The notes: generated by a model not told the origin, from the letters alone. 64,000 nucleotides of DNA from Bacillota bacterium (GCA_023416655.1 JAEZHK010000128.1:1-64000); one strand, 5' to 3'. Counted from the stretch's first letter, positions 42,490 to 50,867 are shown. Numbers and translations are program-made.

Positions 42490-44958
42490 ATGGACAGGGG
42501 AATCTGGGCAAAGAAGGATCCGTTCAAGTCTCTTGAGCACCACGCTATCGACGCCGGCTGGATGTGCAAGGCGTTGGTGGAACATGGGTTTGGCGGGCGA
42601 GTCGCGATCCGGCTGGCGGAGCTCTTTGAAAACGCTGGCGCGCTGGACGTCATCAGTTTTCTCGTTGTGCTCCACGACATGGGCAAGTGCCACCCCTATT
42701 TTCAATTTGAGGAGCGCGACAGGGGATACCGCCACGAGGCCGGAACCCAAGATATTCTGGAAAAACTGATAGTGGGCGAACCCGGTTTCAACCGGAAGGT
42801 CTGCCTCTCGCTGATTCAAGCACTCCGACTGCACCACCAGAAGGGGCGCTGCGAACGCGGCGCGCTGGTCATCCCCACAAATCGCAGGCCCGGATGGTGG
42901 GCGGAGCAGCAGCGCCTGTTCTACGACGAAATGAAGGCGATTTTTTTACCCGATCTGACTACCGTCTCCCACTGTCGGCATCTGGACGCGGCTTGTGTGC
43001 TGGTTTGGGGGCTTGTGATCCTTTCGGACTGGCTGGCCTCGGGGCAGGCGGCTTTCCAGGAGATTCCCGAAGAATTGGAAGGGCCGGAATACGTCGCGGC
43101 TAGCCGCGCGGCGGCGGAGCGGGCGATCGAGGAGGCAAAGCTCACCGACGCGGCACTGCCGCCGGACGGCGATTTTGCCGCCGTATGGCCGAGCTTCGGG
43201 GCAAACCTCCGCCCGGTACAGGCGGCTTGCGAAGCGCTGGCCCGGGATTGGAGTTCAGAAAACGCGCCGGGCCTGATCCTGATTGAGGCGCCGATGGGCG
43301 AAGGGAAGACAGAGGCGGCGGTGTACCTCGCCGCCCGGCTGTTGCACGTGCTCAGCCGGTCTGGCTTCTATATGGCGCTGCCGACCGCGGCCACCAGCAA
43401 CAGCATGTACTTCCGGATGCGCGAGTTTTTGGCCGCGCACGGCGCGGGTGTGCCGCGCCTGATGCACGCGCAGTCCTGGTTGGTGGAGGAAGGGCTGGAC
43501 GGCGGAGAAGGAGAAGCCCGGGCATGGCTGACGCCGCTCAAGCGGGCGATGCTTTCGCAGTACGCGATCGGCACCGTCGATCAGGCGATGCTCAGCGTGA
43601 TGCCGGTCCGGTCGGGCGTGCTCAGGCTATTGGGACTTTCCTCCAAGGTGCTGATCCTGGACGAGATCCACGCCTACGACGCCTATATGCGGGAGATCAT
43701 CGAAAGGCTCCTTTCCTGGTGCGCCGCGCTGGGCGTTCCGGTGATCCTGCTGTCGGCGACGCTTCCACCCGCGCTCCGGTCTCGGTTGGTCGAGGCGTAC
43801 TCCGGAGTCCCGGGAGGTTTCCGGCAGGAGGGCTACCCGTCCATCACTTGCGTCCGGCGTGGGGGACAGCCGACCCAGATTCGCGTCGCCGGAAGCGCGA
43901 TGGGCGGCCGCGTGCGAATCGAAAACCGGTTATTGCTCGGAAAAAACGTGGAAATAGCGGACTTTGCGCTATCCTTGGTGGAAAGCGGCGGCTGCGCAGG
44001 CGTCATCATGAATACGGTCCGGGACGCGCAGGAGGTTTTCATGCGGATTCGCGAGCGGGCGGGAGAGGACACTCAATGCCTTCTGTTCCACGCGCGCTTC
44101 CCGCTGGAGGAGCGGCTCGGGATCGAGGAGAAGTGCATCCGGTGGTTCGGGAAGCGCGGAGAGCGGCCCAGGAAGGCCATCCTCGTGGCGACGCAGACGG
44201 TGGAGCAGAGCATCGACATCGATCTGGACGCGCTCGTCACCGCGCTCTGCCCGGTAGACCTACTGCTCCAGCGGATCGGCCGGATGTGGCGACACGCGGA
44301 AACACAACGACCGGCGTCGATCTCCGGACCGCGCGCATTCGTTCTGACGCCGGAAGGGGACGCACTGGACGGACCGCCGCTGGCCGTCTATGCGCCGGTC
44401 ATCCTGCGGCGCACGCGCGCGCTACTTCAAGGGCTCGAAGCCATCGACTTGCCCGGCGACATTCCCTCGATGGTCGCTCACGTGTACGACGAAAACCCGG
44501 ACGCATCGGACGCGCAAGCCTTTCAGGAGTGGAGCGAATGGCAGGCGGGCGAAGCCATCCGGCGGTCGAACGCGGATGCCTATGTGTATGACTGGCCCAG
44601 CGAGGGCAGCTTCTTCGCGCGAGGCAAGGGGCTTGAGGTGGTCGGCGAAGGGGACGACGATCAGATCGTCCGCGGCGCGAGAACCCGCGACGGCGAAGAC
44701 GGCCTCCGCGGTGCGATCCTGCCCGCAGGCGCAGTACGGGACCTTGAGCGCCCAACCGCGGAGGAAGCGGCGATGGCGCTAAGAAAATCCTTCCCGATGC
44801 CTCCCGCCTGGGCAAAGCTGCTGCCGGAGGATGCGATGCGCCCGGGCGGCGCGCTCCGGGGGCTCATCCTGCTGCCGCCCGGCCCCGACGACCGCGTGAG
44901 GCTGGAGAAAGGGAAGATGCTTTGGAATGAGCCCTCAATCGGAATTATTGCTGATTAA
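42490..44958 (+). CDS. cas3: Cas3 helicase-nuclease, type I-E
   Basis: The 822-residue protein degrades DNA marked by Cascade. The HD nuclease domain comes first: SLEHHAIDAG, then LHDMGKCHPYF with His62-Asp63, then LRLHHQKGRC. The SF2 helicase follows with APMGEGKTEAA near 265-275 (Walker A), ILDEIHAYDAYM near 388-399 (DExH), LLSATLPP near 420, VATQTVEQSIDIDLD, and QRIGRMWRH. The length is usual for I-E Cas3. ATG 42490 was chosen for GAAGGAGGG upstream; the frame is open to 42364 without a ribosome site. It is separated from cse1 by 248 bp that hold a CRISPR-like element. Confidence 0.96.
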   Translation: MDRGIWAKKDPFKSLEHHAIDAGWMCKALVEHGFGGRVAIRLAELFENAGALDVISFLVVLHDMGKCHPYFQFEERDRGYRHEAGTQDILEKLIVGEPGFNRKVCLSLIQALRLHHQKGRCERGALVIPTNRRPGWWAEQQRLFYDEMKAIFLPDLTTVSHCRHLDAACVLVWGLVILSDWLASGQAAFQEIPEELEGPEYVAASRAAAERAIEEAKLTDAALPPDGDFAAVWPSFGANLRPVQAACEALARDWSSENAPGLILIEAPMGEGKTEAAVYLAARLLHVLSRSGFYMALPTAATSNSMYFRMREFLAAHGAGVPRLMHAQSWLVEEGLDGGEGEARAWLTPLKRAMLSQYAIGTVDQAMLSVMPVRSGVLRLLGLSSKVLILDEIHAYDAYMREIIERLLSWCAALGVPVILLSATLPPALRSRLVEAYSGVPGGFRQEGYPSITCVRRGGQPTQIRVAGSAMGGRVRIENRLLLGKNVEIADFALSLVESGGCAGVIMNTVRDAQEVFMRIRERAGEDTQCLLFHARFPLEERLGIEEKCIRWFGKRGERPRKAILVATQTVEQSIDIDLDALVTALCPVDLLLQRIGRMWRHAETQRPASISGPRAFVLTPEGDALDGPPLAVYAPVILRRTRALLQGLEAIDLPGDIPSMVAHVYDENPDASDAQAFQEWSEWQAGEAIRRSNADAYVYDWPSEGSFFARGKGLEVVGEGDDDQIVRGARTRDGEDGLRGAILPAGAVRDLERPTAEEAAMALRKSFPMPPAWAKLLPEDAMRPGGALRGLILLPPGPDDRVRLEKGKMLWNEPSIGIIAD

Positions 44959-44981
44959 TTTATATTTAACATAATGATCTC

Positions 44982-45010
44982 TTGAAAATAACTATCAGGT
45001 ATGTTAGCAT
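44982..45010 (+). promoter_or_regulatory. Extended -10 promoter between cas3 and cse1
   Basis: TTGAAA at 44982-44987, a spacer of exactly 17 bp and TAGCAT at 45005-45010, with TG one base before the -10 (an extended -10). Transcription would start near 45017 and run through the pseudo-repeat element into cse1 and the rest of the Cascade operon. The proposed Cascade target with its AAG motif lies 14 bp downstream of the -10 box. Confidence 0.65.
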
Positions 45011-45023
45011 GTAAACAACTGTT

Positions 45024-45038
45024 AAGGGTTTATCTGTA
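45024..45038 (+). promoter_or_regulatory. Putative Cascade target site (AAG PAM plus 12-bp seed match)
   Basis: AAG at 45024-45026 is followed by GGTTTATCTGTA at 45027-45038. The pseudo-spacer begins GGTTTGTCTGTA at 45083. Eleven of twelve bases agree; the only difference is position 6, a base that is flipped out and not read in type I-E guide-target duplexes. Beyond position 12 the match is lost. AAG is a standard type I-E PAM. The site is just past the predicted start point, so Cascade bound here should block the operon. This is inferred from sequence alone. Confidence 0.6.
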
Positions 45039-45053
45039 CATCAATTCCAATAT

Positions 45054-45141
45054 CCTTTCCGGCCGACGGGCTGGGTGAACCGGGTTTGTCTGTAGTTTGT
45101 CTACGAAAACTCCACTTTCCCCACACGGTGGGGGCGATTCC
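45054..45141 (+). ncRNA. CRISPR-like guide RNA element (two degenerate repeats and one pseudo-spacer)
   Basis: Pseudo-repeat 1 (45054-45082) is 29 bases, the array repeat length. Its last ten bases, GGGTGAACCG, equal the array repeat. Its stem CCGGCC/GGCTGG occupies the same positions (6-11 and 16-21) as CCCCAC/GTGGGG of the repeat, with a 4-base loop in both, but most stem bases differ, so pairing rather than sequence is kept. The pseudo-spacer is 45083-45113 (31 bases; array spacers are about 32). Pseudo-repeat 2 (45114-45141) has the exact stem CCCCAC/GTGGGG with a 3-base loop and a diverged handle GCGATTCC. Cas6e cutting would release a guide with 5' GUGAACCG. It resembles CreA/CreR-type guides that regulate cas promoters; here it lies in the I-E leader between cas3 and cse1. 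Confidence 0.75.
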
Positions 45142-45206
45142 ATTCTGCGCATAAAATCTAAATCGCCAGCCATTCGCATCCTTCGACGGGCAGAGGAGGA
45201 ATGCCG

Positions 45207-46763
45207 ATGTCATTTTCCTATGATGTGTTGACCGAACCATGGATCCCAGTGGAGCTGACCGACGGCTCAAAATGCTCCCTGGGGCTACTCGCCGCGCTAG
45301 AGCGGGCGCACGAGATCCGGGCGATCCGCGCGCCGACGCCGCTGGGCAACCTGGGCATGCACCGATTCCTGATCGCCTTCCTGCTGGACGCCTTCAGGCC
45401 GCCGGACGTGGACGCGATCGCAGACCTGGTCGCCCTCGGTCGGTTTGATGGCGGGGCACTCCGCTGCTACGTGGACCAGTGCCGATCAGAGGGGGTGAGC
45501 TTCGACCTGTTCGACGAAAGGCGTCCCTTCCTGCAGTCCGCCTTTCCGCCGGAGGATCAGGACAGCCAGTTGGCGGTGCAGCTCTTCCCGGAGATTCCCG
45601 GAGGAAACAACCACATCCACTTCCGGCACGAATACGAAGCCGACCACGCGTTCACGCCCGTCCAGTGTCTGACGGCGCTGACGCTTCTGGCGCCATTCGC
45701 GCTGATGTACAGCCGCAGCGTCAGCCTATCGATCAACGGCGTGCCGCCGACCTATCTGCTCTACGGTGGGCGGACGCTGTTTGAGACGCTCGCTCTCAGC
45801 CTCGTGCCGCTGTCCAGGGACGACCTTTCGGGCCCGCCGGTGGCCTGGCGGGATTTCAGCGCAGTGCCGGAAGGCGCTCAGGCGGTGCGCGCGTCGATCC
45901 TGGGAGGCCTTACCGCGCAGCCCAGGCGGGTGCAGCTGATCCCGGAGGAATCGGAAGGCGGGGTCGTCGTCCGCAGGATCCGGTACAAGAAGGGCTACGA
46001 CTACAAGGGACTGACCTATTTTGACCCCCATGTGGCCTACTACGAAGACGACAAGGGAGCCCTACGCGCGCTGACGCCCCGGGAGGACCGGGCGCTCTGG
46101 CGTGACCTGGGCACCATGGTCGGGTCCAAGACAAAGTGCGCGCTACTAAGCGCGCTAGACGTCACGATGGAAACCCTGCCCGACAAGCCGTCCACCGTAC
46201 CGCTCAAGGCCACCGCGCTGGTGACCCGGCAAAAGGGTGCTACCCGCGCGGCCATCGAGTGGTCGGAGGAGGAACTGCCGCTGCGAGCGTATCTGCTGAA
46301 GGATCCAGACAAGGCAGTGTTTTTCCAGGCGATGTTGGGCCTGATGGAAAACGCCGCGGGCTGTTTGGCCAGCGTTATGCGTAAGCCGCTCAAGGCGCTT
46401 CGCGGCGAGAAGGCCAGCAAAAAGGCAGCAAGCGTGTTCGCAGCCTTTGCGGACGAGGCGAAGCTGGTCTGTCTGTCCAGGAGCAACGCCTATGTGAACG
46501 ACCGATTACTCTGCGCGTTGGAAGCGTGTGACTTCGCCAGCCGGGAGAACGAACGCTCGCTCCGGGACGCGTTTGCCAGGGAAATCAGGGGCTGCGCGTT
46601 GGATGTATTCGGGCAGTACGCGCGGCGGGTGCAGGCGAGCGCCCGGGCGCTTGAGTGGCAGGCCGCGGCGGAACAGAGCCTGCGCGCCATGCTGGGAAAG
46701 GTGCTGAAGGGAGGAAAACCGGATGACATTGGAACGGGCCACGGAGATGATGAAAGGGATTGA
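45207..46763 (+). CDS. cse1: Cse1 (CasA), large subunit of Cascade
   Basis: The 518-residue protein recognises the PAM and recruits Cas3. It opens MSFSYDVLTEPWIPVELTDGSKCSLGLLAALERAHEIRAI, the classical Cse1 start, and contains LFDERRPFLQSAFPPEDQDSQ and HFRHEYEADHAFTPVQCLTALTLLAPF. The C-terminal helical bundle ends with SARALEWQAAAEQSLRAMLGKVLKG. ATG 45207 was chosen because GAGGAGG lies 7 bases upstream; an in-frame ATG at 45201 is too close. It overlaps cse2 by 41 bp, so the subunits are translationally linked. Confidence 0.95.
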   Translation: MSFSYDVLTEPWIPVELTDGSKCSLGLLAALERAHEIRAIRAPTPLGNLGMHRFLIAFLLDAFRPPDVDAIADLVALGRFDGGALRCYVDQCRSEGVSFDLFDERRPFLQSAFPPEDQDSQLAVQLFPEIPGGNNHIHFRHEYEADHAFTPVQCLTALTLLAPFALMYSRSVSLSINGVPPTYLLYGGRTLFETLALSLVPLSRDDLSGPPVAWRDFSAVPEGAQAVRASILGGLTAQPRRVQLIPEESEGGVVVRRIRYKKGYDYKGLTYFDPHVAYYEDDKGALRALTPREDRALWRDLGTMVGSKTKCALLSALDVTMETLPDKPSTVPLKATALVTRQKGATRAAIEWSEEELPLRAYLLKDPDKAVFFQAMLGLMENAAGCLASVMRKPLKALRGEKASKKAASVFAAFADEAKLVCLSRSNAYVNDRLLCALEACDFASRENERSLRDAFAREIRGCALDVFGQYARRVQASARALEWQAAAEQSLRAMLGKVLKGGKPDDIGTGHGDDERD

Positions 46764-47244
46764 TCAGCTGACGACGGGCGAGAAGGTGGCGCTCAAGCGC
46801 AGCCTGGGCCAGGCGGTCGCCGATTCACCCAGCGCGATGATGGCGTTCTACCGCGCGTTTCCGGACGTCCAGGAGGGAAGGGAGCTGCCCTTTTTCCTAT
46901 GCGCCTGCGGCGCCTGCGCCATGGATCGGCTGGGCGGAAAACCACTCGGCTTCGTGGCCGCCATGAAAAAGCTGGCGGCGCAGGAGTATCCGGAGGGCAC
47001 GCGCAGGAAGCTGCTGGCGCTTCTGGACACGCCGATGGAGTTCGATTCACTGTTTGCGGCCAAGCTCGGGCGGCTTATCCAATACATGAAGGCCAAGGGC
47101 ATCAACGTCGATTTTACTGGGCTGCTGCGCGATCTATGCGCGTGGGATCGGCAGGATGGCCGCGTCCAGAGGAAGTGGGCGCGGGAGTTCTTCGGGGACC
47201 TGAAGGAGCCAGACGACAAGGAGGAGAACCGGAATGTTGATTGA
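46723..47244 (+). CDS. cse2: Cse2 (CasB), small subunit of Cascade
   Basis: The 173-residue helical protein has TGEKVALKRSLGQAVADSPSAMMAFYRAFP and ends RKWAREFFGDLKEPDDKEENRNVD. LFAAKLGRLIQYMKAKGINVDFTGLLRDLCAWDRQDGRVQRKWAREF is the typical Cse2 C-terminal stretch. Two copies stabilise the crRNA-target duplex along the Cas7 backbone. It starts inside cse1 with AGGGAGGAAAACCGG as ribosome site and overlaps cas7 by 11 bp. Confidence 0.93.
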   Translation: MTLERATEMMKGIDQLTTGEKVALKRSLGQAVADSPSAMMAFYRAFPDVQEGRELPFFLCACGACAMDRLGGKPLGFVAAMKKLAAQEYPEGTRRKLLALLDTPMEFDSLFAAKLGRLIQYMKAKGINVDFTGLLRDLCAWDRQDGRVQRKWAREFFGDLKEPDDKEENRNVD

Positions 47245-48340
47245 GATGCACATGCTCAAGAGTTTTCCACCCACCAATCTGAACCGCGACGAAGGTGGCA
47301 GCCCCAAGAGCTGCGCCTATGGGGGTGTGCAGCGGGGCCGCATCTCCAGCCAGTGTCTCAAGCGGTCCTGGCGCCGGGACAGCGAATTTCAAAAGCTGCC
47401 CACGGGCGTCCGCACCCGTTACCTGCCGGACGAAGTGGAGAAGCGGCTGCGCGCCGCAGGCGTTTCGGATGCATACATCGCCGCCGTCAAGCCCAAGCTG
47501 ACCGCCTTCGGCAACAAGGACGCCAAGGAGAACGACGAGATGAACACCGCCCAGGTGATGTTCTTTGCCCCGGAGGACATCGACGCCGTGGCGGAGGAGG
47601 TCCGGCGGGCGCTTGAGGACTGCGACTCGGTCGCCAAGGTGAAGGAGATCAAAGTCAAGGACTGGCAAGAGCGGCTGAAGAAGCTCACCCGACCGATCAC
47701 ATTGGACATGGCACTGTTCGGGCGCATGATCACCGACGATTCTTTCAAGAACGTAGAGGCGGCCATGCAGGTGGCCCACGCGATTTCCACCCACGCCGTC
47801 AACCTGGAGAGCGACTTCTTCACCGCCGTGGACGACCTGCAGAAAATCTATGCCGAAGACGCCGGCTCCGCCATGATGGGGGATGTGGACTTCAACGCCT
47901 GCTGCTACTACATGTACGCCGCGCTGGACACCGACCAGTTGCGTAGGAACTTGGAAGGCTCGCCGGAGGCCCTTCGCGCACTGCCGGACCTGCTTCCTGC
48001 GCTGCTCGCTTCGATGGCGCTCACCAACCCCTCAGGCAAACAGAACAGCTTCGCGGGCCACGCGCTGCCCAGCTTAATCGCGGTGGAGCGGAAGGCGCGC
48101 AAGGTTCCCGTGAGCTACGCCGGTGCGTTTGAAAAGCCGGTCTGGGAGCATCAGGGATACGCAAAACCCAGCGCGGAGGCGCTCGTTAAGCACATCGACA
48201 TGGTGGACCGCTGCTATGGCATCGCCGTGGAGCCGAGGCTGTGGTTCTGTCCCGGGCTGGACGTGCAGGCCCCCGTGAACGCGCAGGCGGTGGAAACGCT
48301 GCCGGAGCTTTGCTGCCTGGCCGGGCAATGGCTCTCATAA
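47234..48340 (+). CDS. cas7e: Cas7e (CasC/Cse4), Cascade backbone
   Basis: The 368-residue protein forms the six-copy backbone on the guide. MLIEMHMLKSFPPTNLNRDEGGSPKSCAYGGVQRGRISSQCLKRSWRR is the unmistakable Cas7e opening. ITLDMALFGRMI and VAHAISTHAVNLESDFFTAVDD follow, and GDVDFNACCYYMYAALDTDQL belongs to the RRM core. The length and gene order match I-E systems. The start lies within cse2 behind AAGGAGGAGAACCGG. Confidence 0.96.
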   Translation: MLIEMHMLKSFPPTNLNRDEGGSPKSCAYGGVQRGRISSQCLKRSWRRDSEFQKLPTGVRTRYLPDEVEKRLRAAGVSDAYIAAVKPKLTAFGNKDAKENDEMNTAQVMFFAPEDIDAVAEEVRRALEDCDSVAKVKEIKVKDWQERLKKLTRPITLDMALFGRMITDDSFKNVEAAMQVAHAISTHAVNLESDFFTAVDDLQKIYAEDAGSAMMGDVDFNACCYYMYAALDTDQLRRNLEGSPEALRALPDLLPALLASMALTNPSGKQNSFAGHALPSLIAVERKARKVPVSYAGAFEKPVWEHQGYAKPSAEALVKHIDMVDRCYGIAVEPRLWFCPGLDVQAPVNAQAVETLPELCCLAGQWLS

Positions 48341-48352
48341 GGAGGGAGTGCC

Positions 48353-49006
48353 ATGACGCTTCTGATTCTCAGGCTGGAGGGCGCGCTGCAATCGTGGGGC
48401 ACACGCTCCCGGTTCGACAACCGCGACAGCGGCCCTCTGCCCACCAAATCCGGCGTGATCGGGCTAATCGCCTGTGCGATGGGCCTGCCCCGCGGGGATG
48501 ATCGCATCCTGGAAATGTTCGAACGCCTCCGGATGGGCGTCAGGGCCGACCGCCCGGGCACGCTGATGGTGGACTTTCAGACCGTGACCGGCGAGCGTGG
48601 CTACCTGTTCTGTGCCGGCGGCGGCAAGCGCGTGGGCGAACCGACACTTCTGACACCTCGGCAGTACCTGGAGGACGCCTGCTTCACCGCCATACTGGCG
48701 GGGGACGAGGCGCTGCTCGCCGAGTGCGCCCAAGCGCTCCAGTCGCCCCGCTGGCAAACCTATCTGGGCCGCAAGAGCTGCGTGCCCACCCGGCCGGTGT
48801 TCGAGGCGCTAACTGGCGAGTACGCCGACATCGAGGACGCGCTCAGTCGCGTCAAACCCTACCGAAACGCTGCCGGTCAATCGCTCACTTGCGAGCTTGA
48901 GCACGAAACGGGCGACCGGGCGCGCGCCGACGTACTCCGCGTAAGCGGTTTGGATTACGCTTCACGGCGCGTCTGCCAGTTCCATATCGACGTAGCGGGA
49001 GGTTGA
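48353..49006 (+). CDS. cas5e: Cas5e (CasD)
   Basis: The 217-residue protein caps the 5' handle of the crRNA. MTLLILRLEGALQSWGTRSRFDNRDSGPLPTKSGVIGLIACAMGLPRGD is the usual Cas5e start, with the thumb segment FDNRDSGPLPTKSG. YLEDACFTAILAGDEALLAECAQALQSPRWQTYLGRKSCVPTRPV is the second signature. The ribosome site AAGGAGGGAG precedes ATG 48353. Its handle partner in the array is GTGAACCG, also present in the guide-like element upstream. Confidence 0.95.
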   Translation: MTLLILRLEGALQSWGTRSRFDNRDSGPLPTKSGVIGLIACAMGLPRGDDRILEMFERLRMGVRADRPGTLMVDFQTVTGERGYLFCAGGGKRVGEPTLLTPRQYLEDACFTAILAGDEALLAECAQALQSPRWQTYLGRKSCVPTRPVFEALTGEYADIEDALSRVKPYRNAAGQSLTCELEHETGDRARADVLRVSGLDYASRRVCQFHIDVAGG

Positions 49007-49011
49007 GCAAG

Positions 49012-49647
49012 ATGTACCTGTCCTGTTTTCAACTGGACATCACCGATCAGTCGGTCCGGCAATGCCTCCGGGATGCCCACGACATGCACCGGTGCGTCAT
49101 GTCGGGTTTTCCGGACATCCAGCAGCCGGAAGCCCGCAACGCAGCGCAGGTGCTATACCGGTTGGAGGGGGAAGCGCCGGTGAAGCTGTACGTGCTGTCT
49201 TCGCCCAAGCCGGACTGGTCCAGGCTCAAGCCGGGCTTTCGCCCGATGGCGGATTCGCCCAAGAACCTGGACAGGATGACCGGTTCTCTGCCCATCGGCA
49301 GGAGGCTGGGCTTTGACCTCGTGGCAATCCCATCCAAAAAAGTTGGTGGGGAGGGTAAAAACTCTAAGCGCATGTTTTTGTGCGACGCCGCTGATCGACT
49401 AGAGTGGCTGACGCGCAAGGCGGAGCAGAACGGTTTTCATCTTTTGTGGTGCCGGGAGGAGGGACAGCGGCGGGCGACGGTCTCTTCCCGCGCCGGGTCC
49501 CGCCCCACAGTACACACCGGCGTCCGTTTCCGGGGGGAACTTACCGTGACTGACGGCGCGCGCTTCCGGGAAGCGTTTCAAGCAGGCATCGGCGCGGGAA
49601 AAGCCTACGGCATGGGGATGCTCATGCTATTTCCGGCGGGGGCGTAA
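49012..49647 (+). CDS. cas6e: Cas6e (CasE), crRNA-processing endoribonuclease
   Basis: The 211-residue protein cuts pre-crRNA at the 3' base of each repeat stem. The first ferredoxin-like half has DAHDMHRCVMSGFPD, with His26 the likely catalytic base. The C-terminal half has GVRFRGELTVTDGARFREAFQAGIGAGKAYGMGMLML, the Gly-rich loop. ATG 49012 was chosen because GGGAGG lies 9 bases upstream; the TTG at 49003 overlaps the cas5 stop. The array repeat stem CCCCAC/GTGGGG is its substrate. Confidence 0.94.
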   Translation: MYLSCFQLDITDQSVRQCLRDAHDMHRCVMSGFPDIQQPEARNAAQVLYRLEGEAPVKLYVLSSPKPDWSRLKPGFRPMADSPKNLDRMTGSLPIGRRLGFDLVAIPSKKVGGEGKNSKRMFLCDAADRLEWLTRKAEQNGFHLLWCREEGQRRATVSSRAGSRPTVHTGVRFRGELTVTDGARFREAFQAGIGAGKAYGMGMLMLFPAGA

Positions 49648-49650
49648 GCC

Positions 49651-50568
49651 ATGCCGCAGGATCTGAACGCGCTGCCCAGGCTCCGGGACAGCTTGAGCTA
49701 CCTTTACATCGACAAGGCTGTCATCGAACGGGATGAGAACTCCATCATCGTGCTCAGAAAGGACGAGCGGCTTCCCATTCCGGTGGCTTCGCTGACTGTA
49801 TTGATGCTCGGCCCCGGTACCAGCATCACACACGCGGCGATGCGCGTGATTGCGGAGAACGGCTGCATGGTTATCTGGTGCGGAGAGGGCGCGATGCGCT
49901 TCTATGGCTGCGGCATGGGAGAAACGCGCTCCTCCGTCCACCTCCTCCGGCAGGTCAAATACCTCTCTGACCAGGCGCTCCACATGGAAGCGGTCCGCAG
50001 AATGTATTCCCTTCGCTTCCCGGGCGTAAAGCTGGACAATATGGACCTTCAGCAAATCCGCGGGCTTGAAGGCGTGCGGGTGCGCGAAGCGTATAAGCTG
50101 CTGGCAAAGAAGCATCGCGTAAAATGGAGCGGCCGCGATTATAGCCGCGACGACTGGGACGCCTCGGACGATCTAAACCGGGCGCTCTCTGCGGCCAACG
50201 CCTGCTTGTACGGTCTGTGCAACGCGGCGATCACATCGCTGGGCTACTCCCCCGGGCTCGGGTTCGTTCATACCGGAAAGATGATGTCCTTTGTGTACGA
50301 CATCGCGGATCTCTACAAGATGCAAACCACAGTGCCCGCAGCATTTGAGGTCGTGTCCTCGCCGCGAACGGATGAGATCGGTATCAGCGTCCGCATTGTG
50401 CTCAGACGATTGCTCCGAGAACAGCGAGTGCTCGCCAGGATTTCCGACGATTTGGAGTTTATCTTTGGGGAGAGCGAGCCGGAGGATATCAACGCGGAGC
50501 AAGTTGGCGAACTGTGGGATCCGGAAACTGGTAGCGTAGCCGGCGGAAAGAATTACGCGGATGAGTAA
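49651..50568 (+). CDS. cas1: Cas1e, spacer integrase
   Basis: The 305-residue protein is the integrase of the Cas1-Cas2 adaptation complex. SLSYLYIDKAVIERDENSIIVLRKDERLPIPVASLTVLMLGPGTSITHAAM is the standard Cas1e N-terminus, followed by ENGCMVIWCGEGAMRFYG. The metal site should use Glu in GLEGVRVREAYKLLAKKH, His in LGFVHTGKMMSFVYDIADLYK and the Asp of the same segment. It lies three bases after cas6 and three bases before cas2. Confidence 0.96.
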   Translation: MPQDLNALPRLRDSLSYLYIDKAVIERDENSIIVLRKDERLPIPVASLTVLMLGPGTSITHAAMRVIAENGCMVIWCGEGAMRFYGCGMGETRSSVHLLRQVKYLSDQALHMEAVRRMYSLRFPGVKLDNMDLQQIRGLEGVRVREAYKLLAKKHRVKWSGRDYSRDDWDASDDLNRALSAANACLYGLCNAAITSLGYSPGLGFVHTGKMMSFVYDIADLYKMQTTVPAAFEVVSSPRTDEIGISVRIVLRRLLREQRVLARISDDLEFIFGESEPEDINAEQVGELWDPETGSVAGGKNYADE

Positions 50569-50570
50569 AG

Positions 50571-50867
50571 ATGGTCGTTATCATTCTTGAAAACGTCACA
50601 GAAGGATTCCGCGGCGAAATCACCCGTTGGATGTTGGAGCTCAAGGCAGGCGTGTTTGCCGGAAACATTTCCGCGCTGGTTCGGAAGCGCCTGTGGGAGA
50701 AGATCCAGAACAATCCCTCGGAGGGTTCCGCGCTCATTCTCTATTCAGCACAGAACGAGCAGGGCTTTGCCATAGATATGTGCCGAGCTCCTTATCGGAG
50801 GGCGAGAGAAATCGAGGGGCTTTACTTGGTCGAACGTTCCATCGAACGGCAGAACAACAGCTACTGA
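50571..50867 (+). CDS. cas2: Cas2e
   Basis: The 98-residue protein MVVIILENVTEGFRGEITRWMLELKAGVFAGNISALVRKRLWEKI is a typical Cas2e, which dimerises between two Cas1 dimers. GSALILYSAQNEQGFAIDM follows as the beta-strand part. The stop is only 30 bp before the first CRISPR repeat, so the leader must be extremely short or must lie partly inside this gene. Confidence 0.95.
   Translation: MVVIILENVTEGFRGEITRWMLELKAGVFAGNISALVRKRLWEKIQNNPSEGSALILYSAQNEQGFAIDMCRAPYRRAREIEGLYLVERSIERQNNSY

Noticed and set aside
44959..45053. A CreT-like mini-toxin upstream of the guide-like element
   Set aside because: I looked for a short frame with a ribosome site and rare tandem codons between promoter and pseudo-repeat 1 and found no start codon with a suitable site.
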